Of a DNA stretch of 5,552 bases, positions 1 through 5,552 are shown piece after piece (the stretch's first letter is position 1; each line of letters starts with the position of its first letter). The notes below the pieces were generated by a model. The model ran no database searches, had not been told where the DNA came from, and was given only the letters and a program-made list of their open reading frames with translations. Source of the stretch: Microcaldota archaeon (GTDB lineage: Archaea; Micrarchaeota; Micrarchaeia; Micrarchaeales; CABMGC01). The DNA is taken from the NCBI GenBank assembly GCA_021785375.1, contig JAJYFQ010000060.1, positions 1 to 5,552 on the forward strand, given 5' to 3'. The position numbers and the translations under genes were made by a program.

Positions 1-497
1 TTTACTGGAAGCAGTACAACATCACTACCCAGAGCGACGTCTCTTTCGGCAACTACTATTCAAGCAATTACTTCAATTTCATAAGCGCGGATTACGAGAG
101 CCCGATAACCGGAGGGTTCCAGATACAGCCGCTTTCCTTCTTCCTGCAAAAATCCCCAAATGCCACATACACTTCTGCATTAAGCTTCATGAACTCTACA
201 GGGAAGTTTCAGGGCACGCCGTTCACGCTATGGGGAGGAGCCCTGGTTCCTGGTGCTGACGCAGTAGTGTTCGGCAACACAACGCCGACTGGCGCATCCA
301 ATCTTCCACTCTCAACCATGTCACACGCCCAGGTGCTGAGCCAGCTCAAAAACTTCAATGACCAGTTTGCCTGGGGCGAATACGCAGCTGCTGACGTCTA
401 CATCACGTACGCATGCCCTGCGATAAACAATACAGCGCAGGTTTGCCAACTCCCCGCCATCAAGAGGCTGGAGCTTGCCGTCTCGATAGGCAAGTAG
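1..497 (+). CDS. C-terminal part of an unrecognised, probably secreted or cell-surface protein (5' end outside the window)
   Basis: The reading frame is open from base 3 to the TAG at 495-497 and gives 164 residues. There is an ATG at 189, but the frame continues without a stop to the window edge with the same residue bias, so the gene almost certainly starts outside. I do not recognise the family. The visible part is rich in Ser, Thr, Asn, Tyr, Phe and Gly and poor in charged residues. It carries five N-x-S/T sequons (visible residues N6, N53, N64, N92, N142) and one cysteine pair (about 138 and 148) that could form a disulfide. It ends with a beta-strand-like segment, LELAVSIGK, and has no C-terminal membrane anchor. 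This composition is typical of archaeal exported, N-glycosylated surface proteins or secreted enzymes; export itself is inferred because any signal peptide would lie upstream. The next gene on this strand is 387 bp away, so co-transcription with it is unlikely. Confidence 0.75.
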   Translation, partial: YWKQYNITTQSDVSFGNYYSSNYFNFISADYESPITGGFQIQPLSFFLQKSPNATYTSALSFMNSTGKFQGTPFTLWGGALVPGADAVVFGNTTPTGASNLPLSTMSHAQVLSQLKNFNDQFAWGEYAAADVYITYACPAINNTAQVCQLPAIKRLELAVSIGK

Positions 498-562
498 GGT
501 TTGCCCAATAAATAGGTAAAGACAAGCCTACTCACAGTTAGGTTTGTTCTGGTACTCAGTTC

Positions 563-603
563 ATTACTGCAAATCTGTTCAGGATGTTTATTTTTGCAGT
601 AAT
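563..603. repeat. Perfect 11-bp inverted repeat with T-rich loop; possible 3' hairpin or terminator of the upstream gene
   Basis: The left arm ATTACTGCAAA (563-573) and right arm TTTGCAGTAAT (593-603) are exact reverse complements, separated by a 19-nt loop. Pairing does not extend in either direction. The structure begins 65 bp after the stop of the first gene. The 3' half of the loop, running into the right arm, is T-rich (GTTTATTTTT). Archaeal termination depends mainly on U-rich tracts, so this may be where that transcript ends, with the hairpin helping to fix the 3' end. A protein-binding site is the alternative, though 19 nt is a long spacer for a simple operator. Confidence 0.6.
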
Positions 604-741
604 CTCCATTTCAATATTATATTCTTTCATCGAAAATATGCTCTCTCCCAACATTCCAATAAAGAGGGTTGAACCAATATCGTAACCACTCTTCCTCTGT
701 TTACCAACATACTATTATATTTGTTCCAATTTCGAAGGTCT

Positions 742-771
742 TTCATATCGATCGCCAAAAACCGATATGAA
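742..771. repeat. Perfect 9-bp inverted repeat upstream of the membrane-protein gene; possible operator or hairpin
   Basis: TTCATATCG (742-750) and CGATATGAA (763-771) are exact reverse complements around a 12-nt spacer. Arm centres are 21 bp apart, about two helical turns, which suits a dimeric DNA-binding regulator contacting one face. The element lies 60 bp upstream of the TATA box at 831-840, a position used by archaeal activators more than by repressors. It also begins where a transcript from the weaker TATA-like run at 713-720 would start, so an RNA hairpin is possible. Regulation of the downstream gene is inference. Confidence 0.5.
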
Positions 772-830
772 CTCAGGGGTCAAAATCCCTTGGTTTTAGT
801 GGAATTATTGGACAAACTCGGCAAGTAAGC

Positions 831-840
831 ATTTAAATAT
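831..840 (+). promoter_or_regulatory. TATA box (archaeal promoter) for the membrane-protein gene
   Basis: ATTTAAATAT matches the archaeal TATA consensus well and is preceded by a purine-rich GCAAGTAAGC stretch that could serve as the BRE. With the usual spacing of about 25 bp, transcription would begin near 860-866, leaving a 5' leader of roughly 20 nt before the ATG at 885. No strong Shine-Dalgarno sequence is visible in that leader, which agrees with the short-leader or leaderless habit of many archaea. Confidence 0.6.
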
Positions 841-884
841 CTGGAAATTCCAATTCCCCTAAGTTCATTCTGAAGTGTGCGGGC

Positions 885-1385
885 ATGGAAGGAAAAGCAA
901 GCAGAGTTTATAACACAGTAAGGAGAGTGTACACTCCGAAGTACATACTTCTCAACATGGCCGCAGCCTTCGTCTACTATTTTGTGCTCATATATTTGAT
1001 AAGTGTGCAGCAGTACGGTGCGGTGATAATCACGATACCGCTCTACCTTTTCTATGCGCTCGCAATAACAGCGTCTGTAGCGTTCACGATAGCGATATAC
1101 TCGCTGTCCAACACGAGGAACAACCGCGCGCACGTCTCTGCCGGGCTGACAGGCACTGTAACTGCCCTCGTAGGCGGGGTTTTCGCAGGATGCGGATGCA
1201 CGGCGCCGATCATCTTCAGCCTAACCGCGGTTGGATTCACAACAGCACAGGTTTTTGCACTGAACAATTTCATTTCAAGCAATATCATTCTACTCTTCGC
1301 CTTGATGATAGCTATAAATCTCTTTGTAGTGATATATTACCTGAATAAGCTATCAAATCCGGCGTGCAGAGTAAGGAAAAGGTAA
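885..1385 (+). CDS. Small four-helix membrane protein with a Cys-Gly-Cys motif, function unknown
   Basis: The gene encodes 166 residues from ATG 885 to TAA 1383-1385. I chose this start because it lies at the right distance from the TATA box at 831-840 and is the first ATG in the frame. The N-terminus is basic and lacks a cleavable signal. Four hydrophobic segments are visible at about residues 20-42, 46-74, 84-120 and 131-152, and the C-terminal tail is basic (CRVRKR). The third segment is Gly/Ala/Thr-rich and contains GGVFAGCGCTAP, placing C103 and C105 within or at the edge of the membrane. Small archaeal membrane proteins with a Gly-Cys-x-Cys or Gly-Cys-Pro motif in a helix are familiar to me, but I know of no assigned function. 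The paired cysteines could bind a metal or undergo redox change; that is inference. There is no transporter ATPase or known enzyme motif. The V4R-like gene follows 53 bp downstream on the same strand and may share its transcript. Confidence 0.85.
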   Translation: MEGKASRVYNTVRRVYTPKYILLNMAAAFVYYFVLIYLISVQQYGAVIITIPLYLFYALAITASVAFTIAIYSLSNTRNNRAHVSAGLTGTVTALVGGVFAGCGCTAPIIFSLTAVGFTTAQVFALNNFISSNIILLFALMIAINLFVVIYYLNKLSNPACRVRKR

Positions 1386-1411
1386 AGGGACTGTAGAGGA
1401 AAACGGGTTTG

Positions 1412-1429
1412 ATGGCGTATATGCGATAA
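1412..1429 (+). other. Five-codon mini-ORF (MAYMR) ahead of the V4R-like gene
   Basis: ATG at 1412 opens a frame of five codons ending in TAA at 1427-1429, nine bases before the ATG of the next gene and in the same frame. A GAGG run at 1396-1399 lies 12 bases upstream of this ATG, a slightly long Shine-Dalgarno spacing, whereas the main start at 1439 has only AAGG (1428-1431). The mini-ORF could be a leader that controls translation of the main gene, or chance. Its stop codon lies inside the left arm of the palindrome at 1421-1440. Confidence 0.25.
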
Positions 1430-1440
1430 GGTTATCGCAT
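1421..1440. promoter_or_regulatory. 9-bp-arm palindrome overlapping the start codon of the V4R-like gene
   Basis: ATGCGATAA (1421-1429) and TTATCGCAT (1432-1440) are exact reverse complements separated only by GG. The right arm includes the first two bases of the ATG at 1439-1441. As DNA this is a compact, nearly continuous palindrome of the kind bound by a dimeric repressor. As RNA a two-base loop is too tight, so the terminal pairs would open, but a stem could still bury the start codon and expose the AAGG (1428-1431) that is the only Shine-Dalgarno-like sequence near it. Autoregulation of the downstream gene is a reasonable guess. Confidence 0.55.
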
Positions 1441-2542
1441 GGCGACTAAGAAATGGAACGGGCGCACCGGTTCAACGAAAAAGGCTGACCAAGAGAAAAA
1501 GGGAGGACACGAAAGAAAGGAGAAGGCAGAAAAAGAGAGAACGCGACTCTATAACACTTCAGCCATCAGCGCAGGCGCTGCACAGCCTGTGAATGAGGAG
1601 CCGCAGACCTTCCATGAGATAATAATCAATAACATAGTCAGCAACAGCAAGGGGAGGAACAATGTTCCTGACGAGGCGATGCTTCTTGGTGCTACAATCT
1701 CCTCTCTCAGCAGCGGCATGAGGGAGCTGCGCTACAAGAGCGGGATGAATGTCGGGAAGGCACTCTACAAGCAGTCATCGCTCGACAAGAGCTACATGTT
1801 CCAGGAGGAGTCTGTCCGCAGCCTCGTGAACTTCTTCGATGCCGCAGGCTACAGCAACGTCACATACAGGGCATACCCGGACGACATCGAGATAAAGATT
1901 CACGAACGCAACAACACAGATGTTGGCGCAAACATACATTCATTCGAGGCGGGGATAATCTCCGGATACCTCAGTGCGATGCAGAAGAAATACACAGCAG
2001 TGCACGAATCCACATGCAGCAACAACGGAGGGAACTGCTGTACTTTCACGATAAAGGGATCGCAGAACAACGGATCCAACAGCGTTCCATCCATGGAGCG
2101 GTTCGCCGCATCAATTTCGGAGAGGGCAAAGGGTCCGAACGCCAACAGACATGCAGCGCATGTGTCAGATGCATACTGCCTGCTTTCCTCATCACGGTTG
2201 CTTGACCAGAGCTACCTGGAGCCGCTCAAGGAGATTGCGGCCCACACAGGAAGGGAGATAAGCGACAAGCTCTTTGAGGGAAAGAGGGCGCAACGCTCCT
2301 TCTTCTCCTATATAGAGAACACGATAAGGCTGCTGAACCTCGGAGAGCCTGAGATAAAGAGCACGAACCCACTCCAGATGGAGGTAAAATTCAATGGGAT
2401 AGACTCCAGGAGTGAGAACGTTGACCTGGCTCTTGCATTCATAGAAGGCCTTATCTCCGACAGATTCGGAAAGGAGTTCGTAGCGTCAGAGCGCACCGAC
2501 AACGGGAAATATGTACTGGATATAAGGGAAGCGAGGAACTGA
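1439..2542 (+). CDS. Putative tandem V4R-like ligand-binding domain protein with a charged N-terminal tail
   Basis: This is a 367-residue soluble protein. ATG 1439 is the first start after an in-frame TAA at 1427-1429, and the next in-frame ATG is residue 81. Residues 1-36 are mostly Lys, Glu, Arg, Gly and Gln, so probably disordered and possibly nucleic-acid binding. Residues about 60-206 resemble the V4R (4-vinyl reductase-like) small-molecule-binding fold: helices and strands leading to FEAGIISGYLSAM (169-181), then a strand, C193, an NNGGNCC turn (C200, C201) and CTFTI. In V4R proteins this Glu-Ala-Gly helix and Cys-rich hairpin are typical and the cysteines can bind zinc. Residues about 232-363 look like a second, diverged copy: AFIEGLISDRFGKEF (333-347) and a closing NGKYVLDI strand match the end of the first copy but have no cysteines. 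V4R domains usually act as ligand sensors attached to regulators; no helix-turn-helix or enzyme domain is visible here. The assignment rests on motif memory, so the ligand and role are unknown. It follows the membrane-protein gene by 53 bp and converges on polD2 with one base between stops. Confidence 0.8.
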   Translation: MATKKWNGRTGSTKKADQEKKGGHERKEKAEKERTRLYNTSAISAGAAQPVNEEPQTFHEIIINNIVSNSKGRNNVPDEAMLLGATISSLSSGMRELRYKSGMNVGKALYKQSSLDKSYMFQEESVRSLVNFFDAAGYSNVTYRAYPDDIEIKIHERNNTDVGANIHSFEAGIISGYLSAMQKKYTAVHESTCSNNGGNCCTFTIKGSQNNGSNSVPSMERFAASISERAKGPNANRHAAHVSDAYCLLSSSRLLDQSYLEPLKEIAAHTGREISDKLFEGKRAQRSFFSYIENTIRLLNLGEPEIKSTNPLQMEVKFNGIDSRSENVDLALAFIEGLISDRFGKEFVASERTDNGKYVLDIREARN

Positions 2543-2543
2543 C

Positions 2544-5500
2544 TCACATATAGTTCGCGAGGTTGAACTGCTTTGTAGGCCTCTCCCCTCCTCCGACCCC
2601 TCCGAAGACTGTTTCTATCTCATCCCTGACGAGCATGAGCCTCTGCTTTATGTAAGGCTCGAGATTGTACCTGTCCGCAAGGTCAGTTGCCATCTGCAGA
2701 TACTTCTCTATCCCACCCTTTGATATAGTTAGGACCAGCTTTCCCTCGCAGCGGGTGCACTTGCCTATCAATGGGACTCTCCTATACTTCGCGTTGCAGG
2801 CGACGCACCTGAACGTCTGCTTAGAAAAGGAGTGCATATTCCCGATGAGGTCTGGGATGAAGTGGCTGATTATCAATCTTCTCGCAGCATCCGCCCTGTC
2901 TATGGTGAAAAGCTTGTCCATCAGCTCGAACTGCACGTCTATCTTCTCCTGCATTGACTTTAGCTTCGTGTAGACGCTCTGCGCCGGAGAGCCGTTCAGT
3001 GAATCCACGCCTGCCGAGTGGGTGAAGTTTATGTTCTGGTAAGCCTCGCGCTTCTTCAGCCTGTTCATCACAATCTCCACCTGCACGTCCCCGGGAGGGA
3101 GCATTGAGAATGTCTTATCGTAGAAGTCGAGGCCATAGCTATTGAGGGTTTCCATCATATGCACCTCGTCGTCTACATCATCGGGATGCACATTGAGAGT
3201 GAGAATTATCGGTGCATCCATCGTTCCCCCTATCGTCGTAGGAAGGTACCTCTTAGAGAAGTTGATCAACGCATCCATAAGCAGCATCGTGGTGTCTTCA
3301 TCCCCATCACAGTTCCTCCTCCTTGCTGTTATGGTGTACGGGTGCGCGAATCCTACGTGCGCGCCGGTCACGCCAACAATCCTTCCCAACACTCCGCATG
3401 AGGTGTGCGGTGAAAGCGTTATCACAAAGTGCCCAATCAGCTGGTCGACAGTCTCGATATTGTAGAACGGCTCCAGCTTGTAGAACCTTACAAGGAGATC
3501 ATCTATGAACTTTGCAGCGTTCAGCATGTACTTAGCACCCCTCTCATTGATTATGAGATCCTGATGCCTCATCTCGACCAGCTGATCATCGCCCTTCAGC
3601 TCATTCCCGAGATAATCGTGCGTGTAGCCAAGTTCCTTCATCTTCTCGACGCTCACACCCATCTCCTTAGGATAGAAGTGCGTCATCGGCGCATCCGTGG
3701 CATCAAAGCGAGCTGTGCCATCCTTGAATATGTAGAGGTTGTGCATTGACCTAAGTATTCCCTTCTCGAGCGGTTCTGGAATCTTGTCCCTGCTGACCAG
3801 ACCCCTTACCCCTTTCATGACCTTAGGCAGGTTCTGCACCCCAAGGTTCTTCAGCGCCTCATCTATTACTGTGGAAAGGCTGACCTTTTCGGTGTCATAT
3901 CCATTGGTCTTTATGTTGCACACGCCGCATACGTCTTTGGAGGTTATCCTTCCGCAGTTCCTGCATATCCTCTCTACCACTGCGCGGGATGCATGATGCC
4001 TGCAATACGGAAACATCTGCAGCTCCCTTCCAATCATGCATCTGTAGCGCGCCACCTCTATCTCGGCGAGGCGCTTCCCGAACTTCCTCTTGTCGTCGAC
4101 ATATGATTTGTAGATGTTCCTGTCCTTGCTGCCATAGTCTCCGATCGGGAAGAGCACCTGCGGCGCAGGCTTCATCAGCCTCTCCCTCGCCTTTTCAGGC
4201 CTTCCTATCCTGGCACCGATCCTGGTCGACCTCTTCATCACCTTGAACGGAGCGACAGAATCGACTATATCGAGTGCGGATTTTGTCACTACATAATTGT
4301 CAAGCGCGGCCGCATCAAGGCTTATCCTCTCCCCGCTGCTGAAGCCGAGCGACATGAGCAGGCTCTGCGCGTCGTCGCCCCTTATCAATATCGATGATCC
4401 CTCGTCGAAGTGCGGTATGCAAAGCCTTTCCAGCGCATCCCTCACTATGCTATCCTTCCCGCTTACGGGAATCTCGATCCCAGCCGTAGCGAAGACACTC
4501 CTTTCTCCGTCAGGATTCTCCACATCCGCGCGGAGTACCGCGTTCGCTATTTCAAACAGTTCAGCGCCACTGACATCAGAATAATCGTAAATGTACCTCG
4601 GATGCATGGGAATCTTGAAGTCCCTGGACAGTTTGTAGGCTGCTGCAAAAGACGGAACGCCCTCAACATGCTCGGGGTATCCTGCTGCCTTCAGCTGCTC
4701 GGCCCAGTACTCCTCCACGTAACTTGTCGGCGCGAGGGGAGTGTTCGACTTCCTGAAATCTCCGTATGTGACAAGTATGTCCCCGACCGAGATGATCTTC
4801 TTTATCTGCCCGAGTACTGCCTTAGCCTGCTCTGCACTGTTTATCCTGATCGCCTCCCCGGAAACAAGCTTGACGAAAGGTCCTTCTATGCTGTCTACGG
4901 GCGTGGCCACGCATCCCTTCCCGGGCTTCTCAACGCGGACCTGTGTGCCGACCGCTATGAACTCATTGAGTACGTACATTGTTGCGGGACTGAAGCCCTT
5001 TGCAGCGATGCCTGTCATCCTTGACCTTCCGTACCTCAGCCTGAAACTTCCGGCGTGCGATGGATAAGCCAGGACGGGCCTGCCTGCGATGAGCTCCTGC
5101 AGGAAGACCGCCTCCTTCTTCTCCTCTTTTACTTGTTTTGCAGGAGACGGTACCGTCCCCTTGTCAACCTTTATCACGTTGTTCAGCCAGCCCCAGTCGA
5201 GGCCGACGGCTTTCGTGTTCTTCAGCACGCTCTTCGCTTTCTGCGCCACTCCCTCGCAGACTACGAGCGCAACCCCTCCTCTTATCTTGTTGGTTATCAC
5301 CTGCTCCTTCCCTTCTGCGTCGAGCCTCTTCACGTTGCGGTGTATTCCGACCTCTATCTGCTCTGTCGGGACCCCATCTATGCAGACGGGGAAGTTCTCC
5401 AGGAGGACTCGCATGTCGTCCTCGCTGGGCTTGTACTGCAGCCTCGCTGCTCGCGCGTCATAGATCAGCATCTCCTCTATCGTCCGCTCCACCTCCGTCT

Positions 5501-5552
5501 GCGTTGCCTTGTACGCGCCGAACCCGGGCATCTTCCTTGACAGGTCTGCGAG
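2544..5552 (-). CDS. polC: Archaeal DNA polymerase D large subunit DP2 (polymerase II large subunit), N-terminus outside the window
   Basis: DP2 is the catalytic subunit of the archaeal replicative polymerase PolD; it pairs with DP1, the Mre11-like proofreading exonuclease, to copy chromosomal DNA. The frame is open from the window edge (LADLSRKM...) to TGA at 2546-2544: 1002 visible residues. The ATG at 5531 is internal, because the text matches Pyrococcus DP2 from about residue 165-170, so roughly that many residues are missing. Numbering from that Met: RGGVALVVCEG near 85-95, GRPVLAYPSHAGSFRLRYGRSR near 150-171, a zinc module with C510, C523-x2-C526 and C535-x2-C538, catalytic RRNCDGDED with D742 and D744 (equivalent to the P. 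abyssi catalytic Asp pair of the two-barrel, RNA-polymerase-like active site), and a C-terminal zinc module C909-x2-C912-x12-C925-x2-C928. The last eight residues, QFNLANYM, fit a PCNA-interacting PIP box. There is no intein at the RRN/CDGDED site often invaded in this family, and no frameshift. The gene appears intact and functional. The symbol polC is the one commonly used for archaeal DP2 (also polD2) and does not imply the bacterial PolC. Confidence 0.97.
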   Translation of the reverse strand, partial: LADLSRKMPGFGAYKATQTEVERTIEEMLIYDARAARLQYKPSEDDMRVLLENFPVCIDGVPTEQIEVGIHRNVKRLDAEGKEQVITNKIRGGVALVVCEGVAQKAKSVLKNTKAVGLDWGWLNNVIKVDKGTVPSPAKQVKEEKKEAVFLQELIAGRPVLAYPSHAGSFRLRYGRSRMTGIAAKGFSPATMYVLNEFIAVGTQVRVEKPGKGCVATPVDSIEGPFVKLVSGEAIRINSAEQAKAVLGQIKKIISVGDILVTYGDFRKSNTPLAPTSYVEEYWAEQLKAAGYPEHVEGVPSFAAAYKLSRDFKIPMHPRYIYDYSDVSGAELFEIANAVLRADVENPDGERSVFATAGIEIPVSGKDSIVRDALERLCIPHFDEGSSILIRGDDAQSLLMSLGFSSGERISLDAAALDNYVVTKSALDIVDSVAPFKVMKRSTRIGARIGRPEKARERLMKPAPQVLFPIGDYGSKDRNIYKSYVDDKRKFGKRLAEIEVARYRCMIGRELQMFPYCRHHASRAVVERICRNCGRITSKDVCGVCNIKTNGYDTEKVSLSTVIDEALKNLGVQNLPKVMKGVRGLVSRDKIPEPLEKGILRSMHNLYIFKDGTARFDATDAPMTHFYPKEMGVSVEKMKELGYTHDYLGNELKGDDQLVEMRHQDLIINERGAKYMLNAAKFIDDLLVRFYKLEPFYNIETVDQLIGHFVITLSPHTSCGVLGRIVGVTGAHVGFAHPYTITARRRNCDGDEDTTMLLMDALINFSKRYLPTTIGGTMDAPIILTLNVHPDDVDDEVHMMETLNSYGLDFYDKTFSMLPPGDVQVEIVMNRLKKREAYQNINFTHSAGVDSLNGSPAQSVYTKLKSMQEKIDVQFELMDKLFTIDRADAARRLIISHFIPDLIGNMHSFSKQTFRCVACNAKYRRVPLIGKCTRCEGKLVLTISKGGIEKYLQMATDLADRYNLEPYIKQRLMLVRDEIETVFGGVGGGERPTKQFNLANYM

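Larger units (their letters stand above)
498..884. other. AT-rich intergenic region with inverted repeats and promoter elements
   Basis: This 387-bp stretch holds no convincing gene. The minus-strand frame across 780-1133 is mostly the shadow of the membrane-protein gene, and its translation (many Arg, Tyr, Cys, His) resembles no real protein. Visible elements are an 11-bp-arm inverted repeat at 563-603, a 9-bp-arm inverted repeat at 742-771 and a TATA box at 831-840. A second, weaker TATA-like run (TATTATAT, 713-720) would place a start near 740-745, right at the second hairpin. The 7-mer TTCCAAT occurs three times (654-660, 724-730, 848-854) and the 8-mer TCTTTCAT twice (623-630, 739-746). 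In AT-rich DNA these short repeats may be chance. A small non-coding RNA here cannot be excluded, but nothing specific supports one. Confidence 0.7.

Noticed and set aside
189..497. Treating ATG 189 as the true start of a 102-residue protein
   Set aside because: The frame is open upstream to the window edge with matching composition and further sequons, so the ATG is internal.
493..532. AGTAGG...CCTACT as a hairpin at the stop codon of the first gene
   Set aside because: Only six base pairs with a 28-nt loop; too weak to support as a structure.
654..854. Three copies of TTCCAAT in the intergenic region as a regulatory array
   Set aside because: The copies are unevenly spaced (70 and 124 bp), only 7 bases long and in AT-rich DNA, so chance is a sufficient explanation.
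498..884. tRNA, other structured RNA gene or CRISPR repeats in the gene-free stretch
   Set aside because: No cloverleaf, no TTCGA-type T-loop in context and no regularly spaced repeat units were found.
780..1133. 117-residue minus-strand frame opposite the membrane-protein gene
   Set aside because: It overlaps a well-supported gene and translates to an Arg/Tyr/His/Cys-rich sequence with no domain-like pattern; it is a shadow frame.
3294..3323. Possible intein insertion at the RRN/CDGDED catalytic site of DP2
   Set aside because: Inteins are known at this site in other archaea, but here RRNCDGDED is continuous and flanked by normal DP2 sequence, so the allele is intein-free.
4410..5540. Long plus-strand frames opposite polD2 (such as 4410-5024 and 5055-5540)
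   Set aside because: They lie antisense to an intact, clearly identified conserved gene and their translations are compositionally odd; they arise from the GC-rich codon pattern of DP2.

Overview
The window comes from an archaeon. The firmest evidence is the minus-strand gene at the right, which encodes the large catalytic subunit (DP2) of the archaea-only replicative DNA polymerase D. It has the catalytic RRNCDGDED segment, cysteine zinc modules and a C-terminal PCNA-binding peptide. PolD is absent from Crenarchaeota, so the source is a euryarchaeal, DPANN-type or similar lineage. Moderate GC in the genes, frequent ATA (Ile) and AGG (Arg) codons and AT-rich intergenic DNA with a TATA box all fit. 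A Micrarchaeota-like DPANN genome is my impression, not something I can prove here.

Layout, left to right. (1) Bases 1-497 (+) are the C-terminal 164 residues of an unrecognised, probably secreted protein with five N-glycosylation sequons. (2) Bases 498-884 are a gene-free, AT-rich stretch. It contains two perfect inverted repeats (11-bp and 9-bp arms) and a good TATA box about 48 bp before the next gene. (3) Bases 885-1385 (+) encode a small four-helix membrane protein of unknown function with a Cys-Gly-Cys motif in its third hydrophobic segment. (4) Bases 1386-1438 form a 53-bp gap holding a five-codon mini-ORF and a 9-bp-arm palindrome that runs into the next start codon. (5) Bases 1439-2542 (+) encode a soluble protein with a charged, disordered N-terminal tail and what looks like two V4R-like ligand-binding domains in tandem; only the first keeps the cysteine cluster. 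(6) Bases 2544-5552 (-) encode PolD DP2, cut off at its N-terminus by the window edge. Its stop codon is one base from the stop of the V4R-like gene.

Genes 3 and 5 lie on the same strand, 53 bp apart, downstream of one clear TATA box, so they may be co-transcribed. A cysteine-bearing membrane protein next to a V4R-like putative sensor is the only candidate for an undescribed functional unit here, and that link is inference from position. DP2 is a housekeeping replication gene that converges on them and need not be functionally related. I see no mobile element, CRISPR array, tRNA or rRNA.
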